64,000 nt of DNA from contig NC_071354.1 in NCBI RefSeq assembly GCF_943734655.1, positions 136,820,642 through 136,884,641 on the forward strand. Reading direction: 5' to 3'. The position numbers and the translations under genes were made by a program. Origin of the DNA: Sabethes cyaneus (Eukaryota; Arthropoda; Insecta; Diptera; Culicidae). How positions within the stretch are numbered: position 1 is the first letter of the stretch; each line of letters opens with the position of its first letter. The notes under the pieces are model-generated. The model saw nothing but the letters and a program-made list of their open reading frames with translations. It did no database searches and was not told the DNA's origin. Below are positions 46,741 to 59,289 of the stretch, piece by piece.

Positions 46741-48013
46741 GGTACACCTTTTTCGTGACATTACAACTCAAAAAAATGGTATCATTTCATCCATCTGAAA
46801 TACAAAATAACTGCAAAATTACATCCAAACTATTTTTGGAATGGATTCAGCATATATTCCTTTGTAAGTTGTTCGAAAGCAAGTAGCGCACTATAGCAGC
46901 ATTTTTAAAAATATCACGAGAAATCAGTTAATTCTTGTAAATTTCATTTATTTTCGATACACGTTTTATAAAGCTTCCGAAAATGTTGAAATACCAGTTA
47001 AGGCAGTTTTGAAAGGTTCAAATATTGCCCAAACATGGAAAAATAAGTAACAATGCTAAAAGCAACTTTTTACAAAATGTCTGATTGGTATACCGGCCCG
47101 CGGAATGTGTCATATGAAGGATGCAAATCCAAGTCGTCTTGATTACCAGTTGTCTTGATTAAGTGTACTAATTATCAAGTTTATCGAACTAGTATATACC
47201 GTGGCAAACATTTCTATCGATTGCAAAGAACAAAATTAAGCCACTCAAGCCACCAGCTAGGAAGAAAGCGGACATGCATGGTTTTATATTTGCACAACTG
47301 ATTTTCAAAAATTTATTTTGAACTAGCCGGTTGATCATAAAACTGCCAACATGATAATTCTAAAAATATATAGATGCAATAATCAAATTTGCTCACGTGG
47401 GTAAAACCTTTTGTTATCGTTATTGTAATCAGGGGTTGGGTTTCTTAATGCAAAGAAAAAACGAGATTGATAAAGAATTAATCCTACTTTTTTATTTTCT
47501 CTAAAGGTTTCCATTGCTTTTAGGAAATTTCTGATTCTGCAATGATTCTCTTCTCGCATGACCTAATTTTGCAGAATTTGTTTGAAAAACATACCTATGA
47601 AACAATAATTTGAAATAAATAATAACTGTCATAAATCTGCAATACGTAAGTATTTTACAATTACAATATTTACTACAGATAATTTTGCAGTGTTTTTTCA
47701 CGAGAAAAATAGCATCGAATCATATTTCTTGTTGCTGACTATGCGCTCGCGCAAACGACATAAGTTACTAAACGAAAACGATAAATCTTACATAAATAAT
47801 GTTACATTGTATTGACTAGTATATAACCACAGACTATTCTGTGAAATAATGCTCTCTGTTGTATTTAGTGAGAAGTTGTTCATGCGTTGTTTCAGTCCAT
47901 GGAAGTAACAGAATCTAATGCCTACATCGTGCTCTGTGCCGGATTTGGAGATGGTGTGGCAAACTTTACATCACCCTTTTGCACGTCAGTGGACTACCGT
48001 TGGGTCATCTTGA
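46741..48013. other. Non-coding region downstream of LMX1
   Basis: AT-rich sequence with no supported gene. The part near 48000 probably includes the 3' untranslated region of the LMX1-type gene. Confidence 0.4.
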
Positions 48014-48315
48014 TCATTGCTCGATAGCCGTCGCGTTGAAATATGAATTCTGCATCAGATAAAGTTTGTCGATGTGTGTAATGCTGTTTCCGGATAGCAA
48101 CCCGTTAATGTTGTTATTATTGTGATTGACTAAATTGGTACCGGTATTGTTTTGGGCACTATTGCTGCTATTATTACTGCTTCCATTCAAATTTGTATGA
48201 ATGTCTAGATTTTGCAATGACATAGTGTCTGAGGTTCCTTCATCCAAGTTGTCAAAGCTTTCATCAAGGGAAATGTCGCTGCTACACATACTGCCATCTG
48301 AGTTTTCTGGGAAAT
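48014..48315 (-). CDS. Lmx1a: LMX1-type LIM-homeodomain gene, last exon
   Basis: The acceptor TTATTTCAG precedes the exon. The split codon joins in phase with the homeodomain exon (SP-D-FPENSDGS). The exon encodes about 100 residues ending in a stop at 48014: an acidic/serine-rich part, an asparagine-rich run and the terminus IDKLYLMQNSYF. Vertebrate LMX1A/B end with a similar ID-LYSMQ-SYF motif, which supports this as the true C terminus. Confidence 0.88.
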
Positions 48316-50484
48316 CTGAAATAAGGTAAACGATTAATTTCAGTTAGTTCAATGTGTGTGTACTTATCGTAAAATATACTGATTGTATATGCGTAACATT
48401 CCATCTGGAAAAAGTAAATTAAATTTGCTCCATTTTATCGAAACATATCACATATTCTGTTTAGTATTAAAAAGTTTCAGAAATATGTGCGGAGCGCATG
48501 GAAGTATAATTTTCTACTCTTAACTATCGTTAATAAAGACTAAAAAAATGCTGTGCAACTTTAAATTTCTCACACTTTTGTGTATTTACTGATAACTAAT
48601 AGCAATAAAACTTTATTTATGTGTATTCGACGTATCCGTGGCGTATAAAATCATAGCTGTTCCATGTAAATTTAGATGGAATTTGTTCGGTAAAGAACAA
48701 TTTAAGAAACAATATCTGCAATTCAGAGCAATATCTGAATCTGTAACGCTTACTTCCGGCGTCCTGCAAGGATCTGTGCTTAGTCCTTTGCTTTTCACAC
48801 TATAGATTGAAGATCTTCCGGAAGTGATTAGACATTGTCATATTCAAATGTTTGCTGACGATGTCCTGTATACTGTATTTATCATGATTCCACTACAGCT
48901 GTGGCCCTTGAACGTGTGTCGGTGGGCATGTAACAACTCGCTCAGTATCAACCTAATGAAAACGAAAGCCATATAATACCTCAACGGAACTACGAAGAAT
49001 GTATATCGCTGTTGCAGTTGAAAACCGTAATAATCGACGTGTGACATTCGGTTTTATTCTTGTTCTGTGTGTCGCAATTACATCGCACGTGGTGCACTGT
49101 GATCGCACATTCTTGGTTTTCACCTGCAACAGCAATATCTAGTTTTCTGATAATGCGAATAATTTGGGAATCATATTTTAAAGTAACCTTCGTTGGGATA
49201 AAACAGTATCGCGCCAATGTGGTAAAATTTACCATGTTCGATTTTTCGCAGTGCACTAAACTCAAGCTTGACGCTGGTATTACCGCAGTTTATCTTTGGA
49301 TTTTCATTTTCGGAAATACCTTCTTGGATGTCCCTTTCGAAGGGTTTATGCATTGAGAACGTGCATTTATCTCCAAAGAATAATTTAGCACCAAGATCCA
49401 TCGTACCTCTACGACAGGCTGACAGTTCAGGACTTCGCACACGGAGTTATACAGTTCCTCCCAACCACATGTTGCTTGATCTGAATAATGCTGAATTAGA
49501 CTTTTTCTTTTATTTACCCGTTAATGACTAAAAAGATTTGTCTGCGTCTACGGCATGTATGTAATAAACTAAACAACACTAAATTTCTAAGCTTTTGTTG
49601 TAATATGATCAAAGGTAAAACGTAAAACGTTAACTTTGCGTTCCTGCGGTTAGTTTACACTGATCGACTTGATGGATGGTTTTTCAATGTCGTATATTTC
49701 GATAAATTAGATTTAGAGGAATTAGTTAGCAGTAAGGCACTTTTGAGCCAAATCTTTTAATATTTTTTAATAGCTGCCAACGAGCTCTTCAACCCATTTG
49801 AAAGGTATATCCCTCAAGTTGTTTAAAAAATATTTTCTGTCATTTTGGTTATTGTCTAAATTAATTACAGCCATAAATGTGTAGGTGTTATTGTTTCACG
49901 GTTCCACTATTCCCCAATAGACAGGAAGAGTGAGAGGACGAGTTGTTAACATTAAGACACATTTTTTAAATGATAGAGAATAGCCTAGAGGTGGTGCTAT
50001 TTATTGTGTCCATAGAAAATATATTTTTTGTAATGGTTCAAAACTCCGTCTAATTTTACTATATTCATATTTAATAATAATAGTGGTGTTTAAAATATCA
50101 TATACATTAACATATTGTTAACTCTTATTATTATGTGATGTGATGTAGTTAATTTAATTTGGATTTAAAATGCATTTTATTGTTGCAATTGTTGTGCTGA
50201 ACATGATGCAATAGAGTTTACTTAAAGAGCGGCAAAACTAATTTTTCTTGTGAAATGAAATGAAATGTTAATATATTTGTCGCAAGCTACAATACATGAA
50301 GTAGGTTCACAAACTTCACTTTCCAGAGAAAATATGGATCTTTAATGCTTTATGGTCAAGTTATTTCCGTTAACTGTTCATGCAGTATTGACTACTTTTC
50401 CTTATCAATTTTATAGGTGAACTGAATTTACGACAGCACATAACGAAATTTTTACGTTCCGTTTACGATAAATAAATAATTTAC
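48316..50484 (-). other. LMX1-type gene, last intron (2.17 kb)
   Basis: GT..AG ends at 50484/50483 and 48317/48316. It contains a non-LTR RT fragment on the opposite strand (48640-48976). The remainder is AT-rich with no supported gene. Confidence 0.7.
48640..48976 (+). pseudogene. Non-LTR reverse transcriptase fragment in LMX1 intron
   Basis: The frame reads TLTSGVLQGSVLSPLLF (palm motif), a stop, then IEDLPEVI and the catalytic MFADDVLY, followed by ACNNSLSINLMKTKA. These are RT motifs of a Jockey/CR1-like element. It has an internal stop and is truncated at both ends. Confidence 0.8.
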
Positions 50485-51170
50485 CTGGTGAGTAGGGTAG
50501 GTTTGGATTCAGTGGTTGACTTGTAGATCCGTACGTTCCTTCCACGCTCAGATAGTGACCGTGATCGCTGCTGGGAGATTCGAGTTTGACAGATTTTTCA
50601 TCCTTATCGGAGTGATTCTTGTCGCCATCGTTACTGCTCTGACCGGTTTTACTTTTTCGAGAAATTTTTTTCATTTTTGCCCGCTGGTTCTGAAACCACA
50701 CTTGAACTACTCGAACCGACAAACCGGTATCTTTGGCTAGCGCTTCTCGAACTTTTCGACAAGGTTTCGGAGACACATCGAATGAAGCTTTGAACTGCCT
50801 TCGTTGGGCAGAAGTTAGTATCGTTCGGGGTCGCTTGGGCCCACGACGACCATCACGCGAACGTATCCCGTCCTCCAACAAGTAATCATCCTCTCCGTAT
50901 GGGTTATGATGTGGATGCAGTGCATGTAGATTATTGTACATATCCTTCTCCAAGTCGAGCTGGCAAATGAGCTTGCCACTTCGTAACGAAAATGGTTCTC
51001 CTTTTTGTAATGGTCTATTGCAGGTATAACAGAGGAAACAATTCAAATGATAGACTAGATTTTTTGCCCGCATTACCATTTCGTTGGGCGCTATTCGTTC
51101 ACCACAACCATAACAGTCACGGGACACGGTTTGATGCTGCTGTTGTTGTAGCGGCGGAAGGCCATAGATT
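50485..51170 (-). CDS. Lmx1a: LMX1-type LIM-homeodomain gene, exon with second LIM domain and homeodomain
   Basis: Exon of 686 bp with acceptor TTTTAAG and donor GTAAAT. It begins IYGLPPLQQQQHQTVSRD, then LIM2 (CYGCGERIAP...H..C..CYTCNRPL...C..D: eight zinc ligands, C/C/H/C and C/C/C/D). A linker and a 60-residue homeodomain follow (starts GPKRPRTILTSAQRRQF, ends RVVQVWFQNQRAKMKKI). Glutamine at homeodomain position 50 and the PKRPRTILT opening are typical of LMX1. A lysine/aspartate- and serine-rich tail follows. The product is a nuclear transcription factor binding AT-rich sites. The closest Drosophila relatives are CG32105 and CG4328; which of these it matches is not decided here. Confidence 0.93.
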
Positions 51171-52426
51171 CTTAAAATAAGAAATAGATAAAATTATATA
51201 TTAGGAAACGCTGGCAGGTTGATCAGGTTTGCTGCAAGTCTAAGGTCAAATAGCTTTGTCGCGTTGATCGGTTGATATGAGTGTGAGGAAGGTAAAATGT
51301 GAAAATAAGATTGTATAAACTGATAAGAAAAGTGGATCTCAGTTCCACTTCAGCTTATGCGTCTCATTTGTACGTAATTATTTAGTGATATTGAAAAAAG
51401 TACCGTGTTTATTATTTCAATATAGTTGTATCTGTTTTAACTATTTGCTTTGATTATAGATTGATAGGATTTGTTTTGCATTAGTGAAAGGAAAGTTGTC
51501 GATAGTTAGAACTACGGCACGGTGCATATGGTTACGCCTGTGATCGGTTTAAAGAATCGTTTTCCTGTCATACTTTTCATGTTTACTCATCATTTTTGAA
51601 GAAAATGTATAAGTATTAGAAAAATTCTATGCTGAAAATTTCCGACATTTAAGTACGGATAATAAACAGCAGTTCGCTCACTCTATAGCGATATTTCAAA
51701 AATAATGAAGTGACGGTATCACAATGATCGTAATGATAATTTCCATACAGAACAAAATCGTTTATCAATTAGACCGTAACCTCCATAACATGTCTGTGAA
51801 AATGTTGAATTTTGAATGCCAAATACCTAATATAATAATTGTGCTTATTGTCAATTTTTTTGTCAAAGAAAGTTCGTGGACTTTAGACAGTGTCTAATTT
51901 CGTCTGCTGATAGCTGATTGTCTAATGATATGCAATACCTATGTATATATTAAAAACTTTTAGAGAAAAGAATCATTGCACCAGTACATTATTTTGCTGC
52001 TGAAATCTATTTTTTTGACGCCCTGAAACATTTAATATTTGCCTTTGTGCATTCATCCAGTTATTCTCAATAATTGTTTGGCATTTTCGAGCTCATTTCC
52101 TTGATCACAATCAAAGCTTTATTTTCATTTCATCGGTAATTTTACCTATCGATTCGATATTTTGTTAATAGCCTTCAGATCTTTACTTTGATTCATAAAT
52201 CAATTAGCAAGAATTGGCCGCTAGAAGTGCATTTCTGAATCTCTGCAATTGTTATTCTCAGGCAACTATGAATACCGTCCATATCCGAATACATACTTCA
52301 ATATACAAATTTTCAATTTTTTCGCCCAGTGATAGTAAAAAACAACCTCCTCATTTGCTTCGCCGTACAGCATCTCACATGAAATAATCTCCGCACTTGA
52401 CAACCTATACATGCAAATTTCTACTA

Positions 52427-53598
52427 CATCAACTTTCGTTCGTTGGGCTATCTTTAAGTGGGCTACGTTTTAATCGGGCTCCCGTTAATTGGGCTATAGC
52501 CCATCTAAAACGAAGTCAAACGTCATTTCTGACAGTGTATTTTTTCTTCCGTGGGGTTCTTGAATGAACTATTTCATATGCAGAAAATAATTTATTTAGA
52601 AAATATTAAAATTAATTAAACGGAATACAGTTGAATCATATCGTAATCTGCCCATTTTTAAGCTTGACCCTTCCAATTTTAACATCACGGCGAAACAATT
52701 AAAAATGTCTATATATTTTTTTTTTGAAACGATGGTTCTACAATTGATGAAGGGACGGTAGGGGAAAGAAATGAAAATTTTTGGTGAAGGAGGGAAGAGC
52801 GGAAAGGAAGGGGGGGGGGGGGGGGGTATTGGTAGCTATGCTTGACAAGTAGTCATTTTGACTCCTACCTTTTGTCCAATGCTGGAAGGTGCATGAGTCG
52901 AACCAAGCTGTAATCTGAGATTATAACCGGATTCGAACCCACAACACCCTCCAGGGCATGTGGTTCGCTGGTACTTGTACCTTTGAACCATAGAGGCGCT
53001 GGACTGGTTCAAAGGTACAAGTACCAGCGAACCACATGCCCTGGAGGGTGTTGTGGGTTCGAATCCGGTTATAATCTCAGATTACAGCTTGGTTCGACTC
53101 ATGCACCTTCCAGCATTGGACAAAAGGTAGGAGTCAAAATGACTACTTGTCAAGCATAGCTACCAATACCCCCCCCCCCCCCTTCCTTTCCGCTCTTCCC
53201 TCCTTCACCAAAAAATTTTCATTTCTTTCCCCTACCGTCCCTTCATCAATTGTAGAACCATCGTTTCAAAAAAAAAAAAAATATTAAATATATGTATGAC
53301 CTCATTCCAAGGTCAAGACTAAAATCTTGAGATTAGTCTATGTCTATATATGTTAACATTGTCGTATTAAATGCTACTTTTTACTTGTTAAACAATCTAG
53401 AAATAAATTTCAATAATGAAAAGATTAAATTTCGCTTCGATTCCGTGTTTAATAAGTGTATATATTTTTATAAACCTTCCTGCGACGGGTTCGACAAAAA
53501 CAATCGATGTATCCCTCGGTTTCGACAGCTCAGCCCAATTAACGAAAGTCTTTCACTAAGTGGGCTATGAGCTTAGTGCAATTAGCGAAAGTTGACTG
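52427..53598. mobile_element. pogo/mariner-like MITE hosting a SINE pair
   Basis: Left end CATCAACTTTCGTTCGTTGG, complement of right end CAGTCAACTTTCGCTAATTG. TA lies on both sides (52425-52426 and 53599-53600). Subterminal GTGGGCTA/TTGGGCTA phrases recur at both ends. No transposase is present. Its middle is occupied by the SINE palindrome. Confidence 0.75.
52712..53290. repeat. Near-perfect palindrome of two head-to-head tRNA-derived SINEs
   Basis: Arms of about 275 bp are separated by only 14 bp (TAGAGGCGCTGGAC at about 52993-53006). Each arm, read outward from the centre, begins TGGTTCAAAGGTACAAG. It then has a pol III B-box-like GGTTCGAATCC, a conserved body and a homopolymer C tract, and ends in an A-run (T-run on the left). 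It can fold into a long hairpin in the LMX1 pre-mRNA. Confidence 0.85.
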
Positions 53599-53639
53599 TA
53601 TTAGGTTAAAAAAATCAACCCCCCTCCCTTAGGTATGCC

Positions 53640-53810
53640 ACCGAGAAAAACTCATAGCACAGTGAATTACATATACCCGGAAAACTGTTATTTCCCATAC
53701 CCGAACAACTTTATGCAAATTATCGTAACGATCGGTGTAGTAGTTTTTGAATCTATAGTGGACAGACATACAGACAGCAGACATTGCCATTTATATAATA
53801 GAATATTAGA
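53640..53810 (+). mobile_element. Helitron-like 5'-region remnant
   Basis: A GTAGTAGTTTTTGAATCTATAG phrase is followed by GACAGACATACAGACAG. This resembles the complement of the TCTATA..(TCTG)n region of the Helitron-like elements in this window. It is too decayed for exact limits. Confidence 0.35.
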
Positions 53811-54330
53811 AAGTTGTATTCAAGTTTTAAAATCAACAAATTCTATCAGTTTACTGCTAATTGTTTTAGAAAAAGAGTTCAACGGTGTATTTGTTATGAA
53901 CTCCTATTAAATGTGTGAAGGACTGCACATGAATGAAAAAGAGAAACATGAAAACCATAGATATTTTTGCAACACCCATAAAGATTAAGGCGTCGTTGCT
54001 TACCCCGTCCTTCTTTTCCGCAACAAAAAGAAATTGTTTCGTAATCTTCCCGGTTGTGGAAGGCGTGATATGGTTTTCTTTCGCATCATTTTACTATGAG
54101 TTGTGATATACCTCGATAATAACGATAAACTTTTCAGATTGTTTTTCCATCAAACTTTTTCTCAGCAAATTGTGTATCGAAGAACGAGCGAAGTTGATGT
54201 AAAGATTTTACTAGAATTGTTGGATGGAGAGAAAAAAAAGTCTATTGTGCAGCGTGCATAATGAGTGGTGGGTGTGCTGCGGTTTTTGTTTGGGTAAAAT
54301 ATTAATTTCATAACGGATTATTCTGCTTAC

Positions 54331-54535
54331 CGGTAGTAATCGTCTTTACAGTACACTTTGGTGTTTTTTGTGAAGCAGGACTGGTTTAGTTGGATGTGGC
54401 AGATGCAGCAGAGAAGGCATTGCTCGTGCCAGTACTGATCCGGAGCTATCTTCATAAAATACCGGTCTTTGATTTTTTGGCCACATCCTTCGCAGATTTC
54501 TTGCGTTTTTTCACTCTTAATTGTTCCAACAATGT
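54331..54535 (-). CDS. Lmx1a: LMX1-type LIM-homeodomain gene, exon with first LIM domain
   Basis: Exon of 205 bp, acceptor TTGCCTTGCAG, donor GTAAGC. It encodes a short leader and LIM1 (CEGCGQKIKDRYFM, H..C, CCICHIQL, C..D) and ends DDYYR, with the last codon split in phase with the next exon. No start codon belongs here: the exon is open upstream of its acceptor, so at least one 5' exon lies to the right. I could not identify it in 54.6-64 kb. Confidence 0.9.
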
Positions 54536-56469
54536 CTGCAAGGCAAAAAAGTACAGTTAGTGGTAAAATATAACACAAAAATCTGATTTATTCACCATAA
54601 CAGTGGAAGAAACTTTATTATTCTGTTAAATTATTCCGTTTCAAATAGAATCGGACTTTCATGATGACAATGATAATTAATAAATTTTCAAAGAGATCTA
54701 TAAATCAAAGAGAATTCGAGTCTACAAGTGGGCTGAAATAAGATCTAAAAAAATATTTTATATTTTCACTTTTAAGTGTCTCCGCGCATTCCTTTTCTAT
54801 TATTATTGCTGGAAAAGCTATATTATTTTGATATTGTCACAACAGTGTCAATCGATTCAAGAAGCGTGCAATAGGAAATTTGTTCGTGTGACATATTTCA
54901 AACTAATTATTTTTTTTAACGATTTTGAACAATTGCTGGTGCAATGACTAAACGGCTCAAGATGATCCTCTCCGATTTGAATAAAGCATTCAAAATGTCT
55001 TCAGTGAAGGAAATGATTTGTTTTTCACACGTCTAACACTATTTTTTTGTTATTTTCGCACAAAATAAGCCTTTTCTGGATATATTCAAAGTAATAGAAA
55101 AATTATGAAGAACTTTCCTAAATGGAGCAATCATCCGAAAATAGGGTTTTAGTTGAATTTTTTTTTGTTATTTTTCAGGTTTCATTTAATTACATTATTA
55201 ATTAGCTAACTCATAGATTAAAACGGGGTGCTTACACCCCGTCGTTCAAACTTTTCTTAAATTTTCATGAGATATAAAGAAGCACAGCGATGAAAATCTA
55301 ATGTATTAATATACCCCCATCCGGGGTGACATTGTACCACGGGAGTGAGATTGTGCCAAAAATCAACAATGTTTGTTTACAAAAATAGATTAGATCTATG
55401 CAAACTGATGGCTCAAATTCAAGATGATTTAAAACATAACACATTTATTCATAACGTGGAATGGAACAAAAATAATATCAGCGAACTGTTTGGCTTTGGC
55501 CAAACTTGATATAATTTGATGAATGTTCCTTATAGCATTTTTTCTCAGCTTTCCGTTGGTGGTCTTAAAATTAAAATCGGTTGAGGGTATCATGGCGAAA
55601 ACGGTGTTTTTTTGATAAAATCCAACATGGCGGCCAAATCCAAGATGGCCGTCGATTTTTGTTTCACTTCGTTTATAAACCCTATCTCCCCTCCTTACAA
55701 AACCGTGTCGTTTGTAGTTTGTTTCATAGCAAATTTTGGAAATATCACAATAAAATTATATGAAAATTGTGAACCTTGCTACAAATAACTGGTTGTTTTA
55801 TTCAGTGAGTGCCATTGCACACCTAATTTTATGAATGTTTCTTGTAGCATTTTTTCAGATTTCTGTTGGTGGTCTCAAAATTGAAATCGGTTGGGGGGAT
55901 CATGGAGAAAACGGCGATTTTTTTATATAATCCAATATGGCGACCAAATCCAAGATGGCCGCAAAAAAAATTTGTTACTCCATTTGAAAGCCCTGTTCTT
56001 CTTCTTTTAGAACCGGGCCATTTGTTAGTTGTTTCATGAGAAATTTATGAAATATCACATGATATAGATCTCAAGGTTTGCTCCAAATTAAGCTTTTCTT
56101 GAAACTTTTAGGCCCCTGGGCGAACGAGGGGTCCACTATTTCGAGGTATCTAAAGTGTAATTCGTATTTTTCAGCCATTTTCAACCAATTAATCGCAAAA
56201 GTACGAATATATGAAGACCTCGTGTCAGTAGTGGCTCCGTTTCAGCGAGAAATACTCAATATTGACGCAACAACTTTAAATTCTTCACATTCAACTATAA
56301 ATCATCTAGAATCATAATACTTATGACAAACAACTTCTGCAATTTTCTGAACAGATGCCAAATCACATTTTTGCCGTTCATGAATTGCACTTTTGTCCCG
56401 TCTGTGAATCACGCTTTTGACCCTCTGGGCACTTAGCGGGGTTTAATAAAATTATGGAAAATAGAAATG
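54536..56469. other. Upstream region or first intron of the LMX1-type gene
   Basis: AT-rich sequence. The only clear structure is an imperfect duplication at 55521-56096. An ACATTGTACCACGGGAGTGAGATTGTGCC stretch near 55330 contains a partial repeat. No supported gene. Confidence 0.4.
55521..56096 (+). repeat. Imperfect tandem duplication, about 265-bp units
   Basis: Unit 1 (about 55521-55785) and unit 2 (about 55834-56096) share ATGAATGTT, TAGCATTTTTTC, GTTGGTGGTCT, AATCGGTTG, ATCATGG-GAAAACGG and ACCAAATCCAAGATGGCCG phrases in the same order. Probably an old dispersed repeat. Confidence 0.7.
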
Positions 56470-57050
56470 GGTCATTCCACGCGAAGTGTCCGAGCCCCGT
56501 GTAATCGACCTTCACAAATTTGAACCAAATTTCGCCAGATTGTTCGTGTTCGGTCAGAAAGCAAAAATCGAAAATTTGGTGCCGATCGGACGTTCCCTCG
56601 ATTAATGGGAGTACCTCCATTTTTAAGGAAAATACCCTTTTTTGTCAAAACTTCTTATTTTCTTTTACTTACATCTCCGGAAATATTGAGTTTAGAAACA
56701 CAACTATTTTCACATTTTCAAAGGAAATTACTCAATGAATTCGAAAAAAATATTATTTTTAAGCACCAGTGTTGCCAAATATTTTTAAACTCAATTTGAA
56801 AACTATATTTACATTTTTCTCTCAATGAAGACAATTTTATCTCAAAAATTTCAACTTCATCGTGTTCCACAGATTTTTTTGCATAAGAATCACTCATCGT
56901 CCCGAGGTATTTTTTGCCGATCCCGAGATACAGCGTTTCAAAGCAAGCAATTCCCCATTTTTAATGTAAAACTAAGAGCAAAATAACTTTTTTTAAGCAG
57001 TGATTCTCTACGCAATGTAAAACTACTTTGCCATATCGGGAAAGCATTTA

Positions 57051-58994
57051 TCTATACCTATAAAGAAGGATTTCTGTCTGTCTGTCTGTATGTTCCTTAT
57101 AGAATCGAAAACTACTGAACCAATCGGCATGAAAGTATGCATCTAGAGGTTTTTTGGGGCCAGGAAAGGTTTTAGTGATAGTTAGAAACCCCTCCCCCCA
57201 CTAAGAGGGGGGACTCCCATACAAATGAAACACAAATTTCTGTATAACTCGACAACTAATCAAGCAAATAGAACAAAATTTGGCATGTGGGTGTTTTCCG
57301 TGACAAGAATTTATTCTATGGTAAATTGAGACCCCTCCCCTCTTTATAAGGGGGATTATAATTCCTCTCCTCTTTAAAAGGGGGGGCTTCCATACAAATT
57401 TCCTCATAACTCGAGAACTAATCAAGCAAATGAAACCAAATTTGGCAGGTGAAAGTTTTCTAGGGCAAGAATATTTTCTATAGTACATTAGGACCCCTCC
57501 TCACTTTAAGAGGGGGGGCTCCTGTACCAAAGAAACACAATTTTCCTCATAACTCGAGAAGTAATTAAGCAAATGGAACCAAATTTGGCATGTGGGTGTT
57601 TTTGGAGACAAAAATTTTTTCTATGATGAATTGGGACCCCTCCCCGTTTTAGGAGGGGGGGATCCTATACAAATGAAATACAAATTTCCTCATAACTGAA
57701 GAACTAATCAAGCAAATGGAACAAAATTTGGCATGTGAAAGTTTTTGAGGGCAAGAATATTTCTATGGTGAATAAGGACCCCTCCCCACTTTAAGAGGGG
57801 GGGCTCCTATACAAACGAAATACAAATTTCCTCATAACTCGAGAACTAATTAAGCAAATGGAACCAAATTTGGCATGTGAAAGTTTTCTAGGGCATGAAT
57901 ATTTTCTATGGTGAATTAGAACCCCTACCCACTTTAGGAGGGGGGGCTCCTATACAAATGAAATTCAAATTTCCTCATAACTCGAGAACTAATCAAGCAA
58001 ATAGAACCAAATTTGGCATGTGGAGGTTACTGGAGGCAAAATTTTTTTCTATGATGAATTGGGACCCCTCCCCGTTTTAGGAGGGGGGATCCTATACAAA
58101 TGAAATACAAATTTCCTCATAACTGAAGAACTAATCAAGCAAATGGAACAAAATTTGGCATGTGAAAGTTTTTGAGGGCAAGAATATTTTCTATGGTGAA
58201 TAAGGACCCCTCCCCACTTTAAGAGGGGGGGCTCTCATACAAACGAAATACAAATTTCCTCATAACTCTGGAACTAATCAAGCAAATGGAACCAAATTTA
58301 TCATGTGGGTGTTTTTGTAGGCAAGAATATTTTCTATGGTATATTTTCTATGGATTTCCCCACTTTAAGAGGGGGGGGGCTCCTATACAAATGAAAAACA
58401 AATTTCCTCATAACTCGAGAACTAATCAAGCAAATGGAACCAAATTTGACATGTAAGTGGTTTTGGACGCAAGATTTTTTTCTATGGTGAATTGAGACCC
58501 CTCTCTTCTTTAGAAAGCGAGTTATGGCCCATCTCCTCTTTAAGAGGGTGGGCTTCCATACAAATGAAATGCAAATTTCCTCTTATCTCGAGAACTAATC
58601 AATCAAATGGAACCAAATTTGGCATGTGGGAGATTTTGGAGTCTTGAATTTATTTTACGATAGTTAGAGACCTCTCACCCCTGTGGTAGGGGGATATGGA
58701 CTCTCATACAAATAAAACAGAAATTTTTGCGAAACTCAAAAACTAATCGAACTCGAGAAATTCGAGACTCTTCCATAAAACATTAGTCAATACAAGACCA
58801 CAAAAACTATCTATAGTAACACTAGATCATTCAGGACAAGACGGTCGCGAGTGTTGCCGGTGTCCCGCCGTCGGAAGCGCCTTCCACTGGGGGGCTTGCA
58901 AAACTCGAGATTGTGACAAAGATCATCCGAGATTCATGATTTATGTACAAAACAGGTTAATTTGTGGCAATACGAAGTTTGTCGGGTCAGCTAG
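57051..58994 (+). mobile_element. Helitron-like (HINE-type) element, forward orientation
   Basis: It starts TCTATACCTATAAAGAAGG directly after A57050 and ends GTCGGGTCAGCTAG before T58995, i.e. an A/T target as Helitrons use. It has the same minisatellite interior and tail as the copies at 976-3235 and 42454-44401. Confidence 0.7.
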
Positions 58995-59289
58995 TACAAT
59001 ATATAGCAAAGTTTTTCTATACAATGTGGCCAGCTTTTCAGTTTTTTGTTTGATTTATAGCACTAGATGAGGAAAAGTTACTTTAAAAAGGCGTAAAATA
59101 TACGTTAGTTGTTTGATCACAGCCTTGTAAACTGTTTTTCAGCACGCTAATAGATATGAGCTCTTACCTTCCTTGTTTATTGCGTTTATTGTTGCTAGGA
59201 GACTTACATTCCCTTAATTAATGTAACTAATCATGCGGGAAACTGAAAAGTTGGCAACACTTTTGAGAAACACCTTTTTTTATACAGTA

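Larger units (their letters stand above)
51171..54330 (-). other. LMX1-type gene intron between LIM1 and LIM2 exons (3.16 kb)
   Basis: GT..AG intron. It contains the pogo/mariner-like MITE with two head-to-head SINEs (52427-53598) and a small Helitron-like remnant (about 53640-53810). The rest is AT-rich without recognisable features. Confidence 0.7.

Noticed and set aside
49060..49531. Overlapping small frames in the LMX1 intron as genes
   Set aside because: Short, overlapping on both strands, with no recognisable motif.
52920..53080. Functional tRNA genes suggested by GGTTCGAATCC on both strands
   Set aside because: No cloverleaf with a proper acceptor stem. The B box belongs to tRNA-derived SINE heads with long bodies and A-tails.
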